Positions 36,327 through 44,622 of a stretch of DNA of 64,000 nucleotides are shown in pieces. Below the pieces are notes generated by a model. That model was given only the letters and a program-made list of their open reading frames with translations, had not been told where the DNA came from and searched no databases. This stretch comes from Virgibacillus_P tibetensis (GTDB taxonomy: Bacteria; Bacillota; Bacilli; Bacillales; Amphibacillaceae). Both the position numbers and the translations under genes were made by a program. The stretch spans positions 35,422-99,421 of the forward strand of contig NZ_JARZFX010000011.1 of the NCBI RefSeq assembly GCF_036026595.1, read 5' to 3'. How positions within the stretch are numbered: the first letter of the stretch is position 1; each line of letters opens with the position of its first letter.

Positions 36327-36437
36327 CTTATCTTTCAAGCTAGCGCTTGTTGGAATTGGCACAGTGTTCTAATAGATTATTAAAACCTGTTGCCGAGGCT
36401 TCGCAGGGCCATATCCCTCCACCTCTCTAGATAAGAA
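36327..36437 (-). promoter_or_regulatory. SAM-I (S-box) riboswitch aptamer
   Basis: On the minus strand the consensus runs in order: TTCTTATC (P1 left), AGAGAGGTGGAGGGA, TGGCCC, GAAGCC, CGGCAAC, then internal arms and GATAAGA (P1 right). All core S-box blocks are present. High SAM would stabilise the aptamer and let the terminator at 36270-36302 form, stopping transcription of the monooxygenase and ligase genes. Confidence 0.95.
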
Positions 36438-36542
36438 ACAAAATAAAAATTTATTTAATTGGTATAACTAACCATAGGGCAAAAAGTTAGAACTGTCAAT
36501 ATATTAAGCGCAATATAATCGTATTGCCTAAGCTTAAGAATA

Positions 36543-36569
36543 AAAGCATCGCAATCCATGCAATGCTTT
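36543..36569 (-). terminator. Terminator at the end of the carboxypeptidase gene
   Basis: AAAGCATTGCA and TGCGATGCTTT form a stem overlapping the stop codon region, followed by TTATTC on the minus strand. Confidence 0.7.
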
Positions 36570-38094
36570 ATCTGTCATTAACAATGATCTCAATTATTTT
36601 GTCTTCTATTAATTTGCCATCATCTTCATCTAATAAGTTATTTACCATTATAGAAAAAACAAGCTTATTACCGTTATTTGTTTCTAAAAAACCAGATAAA
36701 GTACTAACCCCATTAATAGTTCCCGTTTTCGCTTGAACCGAATGATCATGCATGCGATTTCTCAATGTTCCCCCAATCATTCGGTCTTCCTTTCCAGCAA
36801 CTGGCATTGAATTCAGGAATTCAGGAAACCATTCTTTATTTTGAATGGTAAATAAGAGATTCGATAGTTCATTTGGAGGGATTGAGCTTACATGCGATAT
36901 GCCAGATCCGTCTCTAATTAAGATTGTATCTATATTCACGCCAAGTTTTTGGAGTTCTTCTTCCAATACTTCAATTCCCTTCTCCCAACTTCCTTCTCCT
37001 CGAACTCTCTTACCCATCTCTTTTACTAAAATTTCACCAATTCCATTATTGCTTAATTTCATAAAAGGTATGAGCAGCTCCGATAAAGGCATTGATTCAT
37101 GCGTTATAAGTACCGTTGTTTGCTTTGGTGATTGCCCTGTCTTTACCGTTCCTTTCCATGAAATTTCATATTTCTTAAGTGCTTGCTGAAATAGATCCAA
37201 TGCATAATTCGTTGGTTCCCATACAGCCATCCATTCTCTTTGGTTAGCTGAATCAACTGGAATGACGCCTTGTATGGTTATTGTATTTCCTCCATGCTCC
37301 CTCTCAACTTTTAAATCCTCTTCATCGTTTTTAGCTCCCGTGATTGCTGTATTTTCAATTATTATGTAAGCTGTTTCAGGTGATACTGTTACGAATGGCC
37401 TTTCTCCTTCTTTTGTGGGAATTATTTCTACAATTACTGTTCCCGTATCATAATCCTCATTCGGTGACACTGTAAGTGCTGACACCTGTGACCCATAATA
37501 AAAATGTTCATCACTCCAAATCATATCAGGCGAGAGACGTACATCGTCGAACCATGTATCGTCAGCAATAATATCTCCTTCAATTGTCTCGATCCCCTGA
37601 GCCTTTAGCTCCTGGGCAAAATAGTCATAATCAGCTGGCAGTAATGTCGGGTCTCCTTTTCCAGCTAAATAAAGGTTTCCCTCAAGCTTATCATCTCTTT
37701 GTTTACCATCTGTTTGCACCATTGTTGGAAACGTAAAGTTTTCCCCTAATACTGAAAGCGCTGCCGTGGCTGTCAGTATTTTCATATTGGATGCCGGACG
37801 AAGGCGTATATCACCCATGTTGTCAAATAGGATTTCCCCTGTATTGGATTCTCGAATACTAATACCCATTAGTGCGCCTTTCAATTTTGGTTCATTTTGT
37901 ATGTAGTCCCTGAGATTTTGTTTTAATTTATTATCTTCTACCACATTGAATTCCGTTTTACTCTGTGAATTCATTTTGTTGACCTCCCCGCTATCTTTAG
38001 CCTCTTTACTATTACTTTTTAGAAAAATAGATGCCACGATTAGGATTAAGCTTAATATAATTATAGCACCAACCATATACATGACTTTTTTCAT
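36568..38094 (-). CDS. D-alanyl-D-alanine carboxypeptidase, S13 (PBP4/DacC) family
   Basis: A 508-residue protein with an N-terminal membrane anchor or uncleaved signal (residues 5-26), a Ser/Asn-rich spacer and a penicillin-binding domain. The three catalytic motifs are visible: S-x-x-K in RPASNMKIL (about residue 102), S-x-N in MKLSNNGIGE (about 346) and KTG in VQAKTGTING (about 456). Enzymes of this class trim the terminal D-Ala or cleave cross-links in peptidoglycan. GAGGTGA precedes the ATG. It is monocistronic. Confidence 0.92.
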   Translation of the reverse strand: MKKVMYMVGAIIILSLILIVASIFLKSNSKEAKDSGEVNKMNSQSKTEFNVVEDNKLKQNLRDYIQNEPKLKGALMGISIRESNTGEILFDNMGDIRLRPASNMKILTATAALSVLGENFTFPTMVQTDGKQRDDKLEGNLYLAGKGDPTLLPADYDYFAQELKAQGIETIEGDIIADDTWFDDVRLSPDMIWSDEHFYYGSQVSALTVSPNEDYDTGTVIVEIIPTKEGERPFVTVSPETAYIIIENTAITGAKNDEEDLKVEREHGGNTITIQGVIPVDSANQREWMAVWEPTNYALDLFQQALKKYEISWKGTVKTGQSPKQTTVLITHESMPLSELLIPFMKLSNNGIGEILVKEMGKRVRGEGSWEKGIEVLEEELQKLGVNIDTILIRDGSGISHVSSIPPNELSNLLFTIQNKEWFPEFLNSMPVAGKEDRMIGGTLRNRMHDHSVQAKTGTINGVSTLSGFLETNNGNKLVFSIMVNNLLDEDDGKLIEDKIIEIIVNDR

Positions 38095-38311
38095 CTGATC
38101 ACCTCAGCATCAGTAGCATATCTCTCATTTGTAATAGTCTAGCCTTTTAAATCATGATTTACCCTCGCTCCTGCCATATTAATTATTTCCACATAGTTAG
38201 CTCAAATCCCTTTTTTATGTAAAAAAACGTGGCAAAACACAATTCTAAATAAGAATAAATAACGCTCTGTTGCCAAAGGATAACAATAGACTTAAAATGG
38301 AGGTTATTAGA

Positions 38312-38473
38312 ATGGATGAACACAATCGGCAGTATCGAACAGGACAGGGCGTACCCAAAAAAGGCGAATATCTCTGTCAGTCTGGTAAAAGAGTAACATT
38401 TAAAGATAATGATGAATTCCCAGTCTGTCCGGTTAGCGGGGAAGATACATTTTGGAAACATGAAGAACAGTAA
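38312..38473 (+). CDS. YjzC-like small protein
   Basis: A 53-residue protein, MDEHNRQYRTGQGVPKKGEY.C.SG..VTF...DEFPVC, with two cysteines and a C-terminal W-K-H. The pattern (GQ..P..G.Y.C..G...F..G..FP.C) resembles the short YjzC/zinc-ribbon-like proteins of bacilli. GGAGG lies 8 nt before the ATG at 38312; the longer frame to 38270 lacks a binding site. It is followed by a terminator. Function unknown. Confidence 0.7.
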   Translation: MDEHNRQYRTGQGVPKKGEYLCQSGKRVTFKDNDEFPVCPVSGEDTFWKHEEQ

Positions 38474-38535
38474 CATAACACCTGTACTTTTTTTAAATGG
38501 TGTAGTATCTCCAGTAACATACCAAATACAGAATA

Positions 38536-38560
38536 AAAGCACCCTTAGAGGTGCTTTCAT
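38536..38560 (+). terminator. Terminator after the yjzC-like gene
   Basis: AAAGCACC / GGTGCTTT stem with a 6-nt loop, followed by CATTCT on the plus strand. Confidence 0.75.
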
Positions 38561-38573
38561 TCTGTGAAAATAA

Positions 38574-38787
38574 TTATTGTTGGTTCATCTGTTGTTGACA
38601 TTGTGCAACCAGTTGTTGAATTTGTTGTAACTGCTGTGCTGCGTTTTGTTCACGCTGGGCCATTGATTGTTGTGTACCCATGTTAGCGTTGTTGAAGTTG
38701 CTGTGCATTTTGTTGCTCCTGCTGCTCCAATTGTTGAGCGACCTGAGCAATCTGCTGAAGTGTTTGTTGTGCTTGTTGCTGTGACAT
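38574..38787 (-). pseudogene. Glutamine-rich small protein split by a frameshift
   Basis: AAAGGAGGAG lies just before an ATG at 38787 that opens MSQQQAQQTLQQIAQVAQQL and stops at 38683 after 34 residues. The sense resumes in another frame as NNANMGTQQSMAQREQNAAQ and continues to a stop at 38574. Joined by one indel near 38688, the product would be about 70 residues, over one third glutamine, with two similar halves. It was probably a small spore or stress protein; family uncertain. A sequencing error is also possible. Confidence 0.6.
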
Positions 38788-38895
38788 AGTATCTCTCCTC
38801 CTTTTATATTAAATACTGTTGTATTGTGTGTCTTATTTTTTATTTAATGCATTGATTAGAAGGATTTATATTAACGTTAAATTAAGTTGGAAGCA

Positions 38896-38942
38896 TAAAA
38901 AGACCCAAACCGCTCACTTATATGATCATTAGCGTTTTGGGT
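38896..38942 (-). terminator. Terminator after the MBL hydrolase gene
   Basis: ACCCAAAACGCT and AGCGGTTTGGGT pair around a 16-nt loop, followed by CTTTTT on the minus strand. Confidence 0.8.
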
Positions 38943-38950
38943 TTCTCTAT

Positions 38951-39901
38951 TCAGCTATAATACCAGTACTCCCCACTTCTGATTTCCCTATGACAATTTC
39001 CCTCGTACCTTAAAAATTCAAGATGAGCCAGTGTTTCTCCAATGGCAAATCTCATCTCGTGAATGGTTAGCTTTTTTTGGAATAGCTTTTGGCAGGTATC
39101 GTAGACTGTTCCTCCACTACGAACCCCCTCTACTGTTTGTATAAGCCGATCCTCATGGTGGGATTTTATTTCGTCAATTCTTTTGTTTGCCCCGTAAAAA
39201 GGCTCTCCATGCGAAGGAATTACAAAGTCAACATCCAATTTCTTTATTTTATCCAGTGATTGTAAGTAGCTTCCTAATGGATTAGGATCACCGTGAAACC
39301 AATAAGAAATATTTGGTGTGATCTTCGGTAGGATATGATCCGTTGAAAGCAGCATGTTTTTCTCTTTATTATAAAAAACCACCATGCCATCTGAATGACC
39401 TGGGGTAAAGATAACCTCATAATCATAGCTGCCGAGATTTACCATCTCACCTTCTTGAAAGTAGTGATCCACCTCAGGATATGGTGTAACAAGCGGTGTA
39501 AATTCATTGGTGTTACTGGTCATTTCAGCAGAAATCTCGTTTGGTATACCTGCTAAGATGTAATTATCTTTCAATTTACGGATAGAAGCATCCTGCCATG
39601 ACTGCATCCCATTAGCCTCATCAATCTTCGTCATGGATACCTTTGCTCCTGTCTTTTCTTGTAGAGCGCCAACATAACCGAAGTGATCTGGATGATAATG
39701 TGTTACCAGAATGTCTGTGACTTCTTTTCCTGCCAATTCATCCTCCCATCTCTTCACTGTTTGCTTGTTATGGAGACCAGCGTCAATTACTTTCCAACCG
39801 TTTTCTCCCTCTGCAATAAAACAATTTACGTGGTTTAGACGAAAGGGAAGATCGAGTTTTACCAATTTTAGGTTATATTCTTCTAACAACTTATCATTCA
39901 C
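38951..39901 (-). CDS. Metallo-beta-lactamase-fold hydrolase
   Basis: A 316-residue protein with the zinc-binding motif THYHPDHFG (HxHxDH), later metal ligands in FTPGHSDG and DH (LLSTDHILP), and VIPSHGEPF. It also has a C-terminal winged-helix-like extension (HHEDRLIQTVEGVRSGGTVYD), as in LACTB2/YqgX-type hydrolases. It starts at GTG (GGGGAGAG upstream). The substrate, perhaps a thioester or lactone, cannot be inferred. Confidence 0.85.
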   Translation of the reverse strand: MNDKLLEEYNLKLVKLDLPFRLNHVNCFIAEGENGWKVIDAGLHNKQTVKRWEDELAGKEVTDILVTHYHPDHFGYVGALQEKTGAKVSMTKIDEANGMQSWQDASIRKLKDNYILAGIPNEISAEMTSNTNEFTPLVTPYPEVDHYFQEGEMVNLGSYDYEVIFTPGHSDGMVVFYNKEKNMLLSTDHILPKITPNISYWFHGDPNPLGSYLQSLDKIKKLDVDFVIPSHGEPFYGANKRIDEIKSHHEDRLIQTVEGVRSGGTVYDTCQKLFQKKLTIHEMRFAIGETLAHLEFLRYEGNCHREIRSGEYWYYS

Positions 39902-39949
39902 ACTGCTCTCCCCTTTTTCTTTATTAATGGCTTTTTTCTAAAAAATTGG

Positions 39950-40270
39950 AACTGTACCTGCACTTGCGATTACTTAGTACAAAAGTAAGACACGTGCTTG
40001 TTCCCGCAGGAGTCAACGGTCCTCCGCTCCAATCAACTGCCATAATAGTGAAAATTCATGTTTTGATCAATAACGTGATTACTATCGTTCCATAATTGGA
40101 CATCACATCAGCGGAGGAAATACACGAAGACTTCTGCGGGAGGAAAGGCATAGGTGAGATTCTGAAATGCGTCAGCATGAAGAAGCTCACCAGCCGCCCG
40201 CGAAAAGCGTAGTGTATTTCCAGAGCGGTGGCGTACGATGTCGCATTTTATATCAAATGCACGTAACTTT
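39950..40270. repeat. Dispersed intergenic repeat element
   Basis: GC-richer segment with inward-facing parts such as CCCGCAGGAGTCAACGG with TCCGCTCCAATC, and GCGGAGGAAATACACGAAG with TTCTGCGGGAGG and CACCAGCCGCCCGCG. I recall very similar intergenic repeats in many copies in Oceanobacillus, Virgibacillus and relatives. It has no plausible gene. Only one copy is in this window, so repetition is not shown here. Confidence 0.55.
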
Positions 40271-40390
40271 AGCAGTCTTATTAAACTCACTACATAAATG
40301 ATAATATACTTAGTTCCCTCTTACAAATACAATGCACTAATTTTTAAAATAATCAAATAAATATTTAAATAATAAAAGAATAAATTTCCA

Positions 40391-40433
40391 TTGATAATTT
40401 GATTCTCTTTCCATATAATAAGAACAAACGTTC
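40391..40433 (+). promoter_or_regulatory. SigA promoter with LexA (SOS) box
   Basis: TTGATA (40391-40396), 17-bp spacer, TATAAT (40414-40419), then GAACAAACGTTC (40422-40433), a perfect GAAC-N4-GTTC Bacillus SOS operator lying just downstream of the -10 box. Confidence 0.85.
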
Positions 40434-40453
40434 TCAAAAGGTGGTGAATTCGT

Positions 40454-41704
40454 ATGGATTATTCCTCTTATCCTCGTAATGACATACTTTGTATTGATAT
40501 GCGCTCTTTTTATGCGAGTGTAGAAGCTGTTAAATTAGGGCTGGATCCAATGAAAACGTTGTTAGCAGTAGTTGGTGACCCAAGCAGATCCGGCAGTATT
40601 GTTTTAGCTGCATCTCCTGAGTTAAAAAAGAAATATGGAATTAGCAATGTAAGCCGATTCTTTGAGTTGCCGAAAGATCCGGAAATCCACATTGTTCCTG
40701 CTCATATGGCCGACTATCTTCATGTTTCCGTAGAAATAACCAGACTGATTAATCAATATGTACCCAAGCAAGCCATTCATCAATACTCCGTTGACGAAGT
40801 GTGGGTAACAGTAAATGGCCTGGAAAAATTATTTGGAGATTGCTGGCAGGTAGCCGAGAAAATAAAAAAAGATATTTTGGACAGCTTTGGTATTACATGT
40901 TCGATTGGGATTGGGGATAATAAATTTCTGGCAAAGGTGGTCATGGACCTGCATGCCAAAAAGGTAGGAATTGCTGAGTGCAGGTATGAGGACGTAGAAG
41001 AAAAGCTTTGGCCATTTCCTGTGGAAGATATTTGGGGGATTGGCAGCAGAATGAAGCATAATCTCAATCGAATGGGAATTGTCACACTTGGGCAGATCGC
41101 CAAGTTTAACTTAGCACATCTAAAAAAGCGATTTGGCGTAATGGGAGAACAATTGTATTGGCACGCTTGGGGTATCGACCTCAGCCCCGTTTATGGCGAT
41201 TTCACAAAGACGGAACAAAAAGGCTTCGGACATGGAATCTCCTTGCTGCGGGACTACACAAAAGAAGACACCGCGATTTGTATTCTTGATCTGTGCGAAG
41301 AGGTATGCCGTCGCACCCGCACAGCAGGAATGACCGGGAAAACGATTCATCTTGGTGTATCCTATTCGAAAGAAACAGGTGGCGGATTTTCACGTTCGAA
41401 ATCTGTTCCCCACCCCACTAATGTAACGATGGATATCTATCAAATATGCATGCAGCTATTCAGCCAATTTTATGATGGAAAAAGCAAAATCAGACATGTA
41501 TATGTAACCTTGGACAACTTATTTGAAAAAGGTGAAACACAGCTGGATCTATTTGAAGACCGTTCCAAGAAAAATGATATCGGCTATGTCATGGATGCTA
41601 TTCGTGACAGGTTCGGATCTACTGCCATTTTGCGTGCCTCAAGCTACACCGATGCCGGGATTACACTGGAGCGGAGTAAGAAGATTGGTGGACATAAGGC
41701 ATAA
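40454..41704 (+). CDS. Y-family translesion DNA polymerase (UvrX/YqjW type)
   Basis: A 416-residue polymerase with the Y-family motifs LCIDMRSFYASVEAV (first catalytic Asp), YSVDEVWVTV (second acidic residues) and IGIGDNKFLAKVVMDLHAKK. A helix-hairpin-helix (VEDIWGIGSRMKHNLNRMGI) and little-finger domain follow. QLDLFED near the C-terminus is a beta-clamp binding motif. AAAAGGTGG lies before the ATG. The upstream LexA box shows damage induction. It belongs to the Bacillus YqjW/UvrX branch rather than DinB proper. It bypasses lesions at the cost of mutation. Confidence 0.92.
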   Translation: MDYSSYPRNDILCIDMRSFYASVEAVKLGLDPMKTLLAVVGDPSRSGSIVLAASPELKKKYGISNVSRFFELPKDPEIHIVPAHMADYLHVSVEITRLINQYVPKQAIHQYSVDEVWVTVNGLEKLFGDCWQVAEKIKKDILDSFGITCSIGIGDNKFLAKVVMDLHAKKVGIAECRYEDVEEKLWPFPVEDIWGIGSRMKHNLNRMGIVTLGQIAKFNLAHLKKRFGVMGEQLYWHAWGIDLSPVYGDFTKTEQKGFGHGISLLRDYTKEDTAICILDLCEEVCRRTRTAGMTGKTIHLGVSYSKETGGGFSRSKSVPHPTNVTMDIYQICMQLFSQFYDGKSKIRHVYVTLDNLFEKGETQLDLFEDRSKKNDIGYVMDAIRDRFGSTAILRASSYTDAGITLERSKKIGGHKA

Positions 41705-41728
41705 CATGGCCCGCGTTCATATTTATCT

Positions 41729-41968
41729 TTATAATTTCAATTCCTTCCGCTTGCTTGAAGATGGAATATTGAGTTCCTCACGGTATTTTGTCACTGTTCG
41801 CCGGGAAATTGTAATACCTTTTTTCTTTTTAAAAAAATCGGATATTTTCTGATCTGAGAATGGTTTTTGTTTATTCTCGCTTTTCACAAATTCTTCAAGC
41901 AGTAGCTTCATTTTTACTTGAGACATAGTAGAGCCGTCTTTTGTTTCTAATTTTGATGAAAAGAACAT
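41729..41968 (-). pseudogene. rpoN: Fragment of sigma-54 factor RpoN (C-terminus only)
   Basis: The 79-residue frame ends with SDQKISDFFKKKKGI and ISRRTVTKYREELNIPSSSK, the RpoN box and flanks that normally close a protein of about 430 residues. Everything upstream is missing: the frame abuts the start of a prolyl oligopeptidase fragment on the other strand at 41967. This is a deletion or rearrangement scar. The fragment could bind -24 promoters if expressed, but this is unlikely. Confidence 0.8.
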
Positions 41969-42151
41969 GCGAAAATCAAAAGAAACTGTTATTGATAATT
42001 ATCATGGTGTAAAGGTAGCGGATCCATATCGTTGGTTAGAAGACTCTGAATCAATAGATACAAAGAAATGGACAGATGAACAAATTAACATCCTGCCCAC
42101 CTAAAAGATCCGGAAACTATTAAAACAAATTCTAGAAGAATTTGTGTTTAA
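41967..42151 (+). pseudogene. Fragment of prolyl oligopeptidase (N-terminus only)
   Basis: ATG at 41967 reads VIDNYHGVKVADPYRWLED, the classic N-terminal signature of S9A prolyl endopeptidases, to a stop at 42104. A frameshift then continues HLKDPETIKTN to 42151. Full proteins are about 690 residues, so more than 90 percent is gone. Confidence 0.8.
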
Positions 42152-42220
42152 AGATGTTAAATGAAGATATGGATACCGTATAGAATGCCAGATGTAAGAT
42201 ATTCTATTTGAACGAGCATA

Positions 42221-42246
42221 AAGCCTCGCCAATTGGCGGGGTTTTA
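42221..42246 (+). terminator. Rho-independent terminator
   Basis: AAGCCTCGCC-AATT-GGCGGGGTTTT: seven-bp GC-rich stem with one G-U pair and a T run. Confidence 0.8.
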
Positions 42247-42609
42247 TCTATTCCTTATTAATTATCAATTGGTGTAATCGAATCCTCCAAATTACGGACA
42301 CCTAAGGTACTTACTAACTATAGAAAGGAGTTTTCAGATGTACATATCAAGCTATTGGAGGTTTTGAGCCTAGAAGATGTCGAGATAGCACTAGTTAGTT
42401 GTTTGACAGGAACAGGTATTTACCTCCACTGGTAATTAGATTTATAGAGTTAGTCAAGGAATATTTCAAAAAGAACTCCATTAATTAGAGAGGATTTTTT
42501 GGCTTACTTTCTAACAATAAACTGGCAAGTATACGTTTTTCATGAAGTATACATGCTATAATATACACATTCATATCCATGCATCATTAACTACAGGGAG
42601 GATTTCTTA
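42247..42609. other. Intergenic region before the cyclophilin gene
   Basis: No supportable gene. AAAGGAG followed by ATG at about 42340 opens only nine codons; after one frameshift a 30-residue frame (KLLEVLSLEDVEIALVSC) is readable, perhaps a relic. Near 42525-42565 the sequence AGTATAC occurs twice, just before TATAAT, the likely promoter of the lipoprotein gene. Confidence 0.4.
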
Positions 42610-43284
42610 ATGAAAACCATAGCTTTAAAACTACTTTTTACAACTGTATTAGTAACTTTACTTATGGCTGGCTGTGGAAACCAGACAGAGGACAAGCAAG
42701 CAGAAGAAAGTACAGATGAACAAACAAATGAGCAAACAAATGAGCAAACAGAATATCCAAACGTGGAAGAAAATCCGGTTGTTACAATAACAATGGAAAA
42801 TGATGATGAAATCATTGCTGAATTGTATCCTGATATTGCACCAAATACGGTTGCCAATTTCATATCATTAATTGAAGACGGCTTCTATGATGGATTGATT
42901 TTCCATCGTGTAATTCCTGGTTTTATGATTCAGGGTGGTGATCCAGAAGGAAATGGAACAGGCGGTCCAGGTCATGCTATCGAAGGTGAATTTAGTTCAA
43001 ATAGGTTTGAGAATGATTTAGCACATGATAAGGGAGTTCTCTCGATGGCACGATCTCAGTCTCCGGATTCAGCTGGATCACAATTCTTTATCATGGCAGA
43101 AAACTCACCACATCTTGATGGGGACTATGCTGCCTTTGGACAGGTAGTAGAAGGAATAGAAGTAGTTGATCGTATTGTCGAAACAGAGCGAGGTGCTGCT
43201 GACAAACCTTTAGAAGACCAGCGGATGAAAACAGTTACCGTCGATACGAAAGGGTATGATTATCCGGATCCGGAAGTGCAATAA
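42610..43284 (+). CDS. Cyclophilin-type peptidyl-prolyl isomerase lipoprotein
   Basis: A 224-residue protein. The signal peptide ends in a lipobox (LLMAGC, Cys22), so it is anchored outside the membrane. A short linker with NEQT repeats follows, then a cyclophilin domain (residues 60-215) with FHRVIPGFMIQGGDPEGNG and SQFFIMA, the catalytic Arg and Gln motifs. It would catalyse proline isomerisation in exported proteins. GGGAGGA lies about 7 nt before the ATG. Confidence 0.92.
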   Translation: MKTIALKLLFTTVLVTLLMAGCGNQTEDKQAEESTDEQTNEQTNEQTEYPNVEENPVVTITMENDDEIIAELYPDIAPNTVANFISLIEDGFYDGLIFHRVIPGFMIQGGDPEGNGTGGPGHAIEGEFSSNRFENDLAHDKGVLSMARSQSPDSAGSQFFIMAENSPHLDGDYAAFGQVVEGIEVVDRIVETERGAADKPLEDQRMKTVTVDTKGYDYPDPEVQ

Positions 43285-43367
43285 TCGCCATTTCCATAGA
43301 AACCTGATTGACTGCTTATACAAATTAAAATAATAATCAAACATTCTTAGTATAGTACAAAACAGAA

Positions 43368-43413
43368 AAATACTTTTCGAGATGCTTAACCATGCATTCG
43401 AAAAGTATTTTTT
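43368..43413. terminator. Bidirectional terminator
   Basis: AAATACTTTTCGA and TCGAAAAGTATTT form a perfect 13-bp stem between the convergent cyclophilin gene and the yhf operon. Confidence 0.85.
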
Positions 43414-43416
43414 AAC

Positions 43417-44619
43417 TTATTCTTCTCTTATCTCATGCAGAAAGCTTTTACCTTCTGCTGTATTTGGTAAATTAAAAAAATCACAGAAGGTGGCTCCTAC
43501 ATCTGCCATAGTTTCCCGTAATCCAATATTGGTTTCTTTTACCGTATTTCCGACAATTAATAAAGGTACATATTCTCTTGTATGATTGGAATGACCAATC
43601 GTTGGATCATTACCATGATCAGCCATGATAACTAAAATATCATCTTCACTCATCGCAGGTAGAAACTCATCTTGCAACCACTGATCTGTTTCATTTAATA
43701 AATCACAGTACCAATCCACATCTTCAGCATGACCTGCAAGATCTGTTTCCTGTATGTTTACTAAAAATGCTGCATCACTTGTTTCCTTTTTATAGCTAGC
43801 AGTAACTTTACGCAATAAATCGGTCGTGTTTACGATTGGATCTTCTGGACCTTCCCCATGCAGGACATCTGCAGTTTTTCCTAGACGATAAACCTTGAGT
43901 TGGTTTTTTGCGGCTATCATAGGAAATTGCTTTTCAATGTCTACTCCATATCCCATGTGAAACACTTCGTAACCTTTTCCATAAACCTTGGCTTTTGGAG
44001 TATCGACACCCCATTGACCTGGATTCTTCTCTTTTACGCAAGAAAGTATGTGTTCAATAGACGTATACGGACCACCAAAAGCAATAACTCTAGTAGTATC
44101 GACATGTTGCCGAACAATTCGCCCTATTTTTTTCACTTCAAAAAAGGGCATCCTTTTGAAATCTGCTGTTAAATTAATAATATTCCCTACTGCAGACTCT
44201 AAATTATCAGCTACAACAACTGCATTATTTACTAGTAGGACCGGGCATTTTTCAAAAGGATAAGAAACCTCGTAACCATTCTCTTCGAGTGCAGCTTTCA
44301 TTGTAATATGAATGTCCTTCATTAATCTCTTAGTAGATTTTTTGGGGCAGCTTCCCACTATTTCCTGGTGACCAAGGTAAGTATCGGCACCATGATGTGC
44401 CAATTTTGAATAACCATACGCATTCTTCGGAGGAGCCTTTCCATCAACCAGTGTACCTAATCCTATACGGTATAGCAGTGGGATTTGCAATTGATCCTGC
44501 TTTACTTCACGAATATGTTTATATGTGTTCGCGTTACAATCAGATGGGACGAATTCTTTACAGTCATCCATTGCACCAATCCCAAAACTGTCAATGACAA
44601 GCAATGTCATCTTTGCCAT
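43417..44619 (-). CDS. yhfW: YhfW-like metalloenzyme (phosphopentomutase-like)
   Basis: A 400-residue member of the alkaline-phosphatase/phosphomutase superfamily. It opens MTLLVIDSFGIGAMDD (first metal-binding Asp) and has ADTYLGHQEIVG (catalytic-type Thr) and IMADHGNDPTIGHSNHTREYVP (Asp-His and His ligands). It is related to DeoB but placed last in an operon that matches enterobacterial yhf, where YhfW holds this role. The operon has no nucleoside genes, so an unknown phosphorylated or carboxyl intermediate is a likelier substrate. It starts 4 bp after yhfX. Confidence 0.85.
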   Translation of the reverse strand: MAKMTLLVIDSFGIGAMDDCKEFVPSDCNANTYKHIREVKQDQLQIPLLYRIGLGTLVDGKAPPKNAYGYSKLAHHGADTYLGHQEIVGSCPKKSTKRLMKDIHITMKAALEENGYEVSYPFEKCPVLLVNNAVVVADNLESAVGNIINLTADFKRMPFFEVKKIGRIVRQHVDTTRVIAFGGPYTSIEHILSCVKEKNPGQWGVDTPKAKVYGKGYEVFHMGYGVDIEKQFPMIAAKNQLKVYRLGKTADVLHGEGPEDPIVNTTDLLRKVTASYKKETSDAAFLVNIQETDLAGHAEDVDWYCDLLNETDQWLQDEFLPAMSEDDILVIMADHGNDPTIGHSNHTREYVPLLIVGNTVKETNIGLRETMADVGATFCDFFNLPNTAEGKSFLHEIREE

Positions 44620-44622
44620 AAG

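Noticed and set aside
38183..38560. 125-residue minus-strand frame
   Set aside because: It runs antisense across the yjzC-like gene and its terminator, has no binding site and low-complexity content.
40108..40290. 60-residue frame in the intergenic repeat
   Set aside because: It lies wholly within the dispersed repeat and its codon use is unlike that of the real genes.
42332..42440. Small plus-strand gene with AAAGGAG before an ATG
   Set aside because: The frame stops after nine codons and only a frameshift extends it; too little to call a gene.
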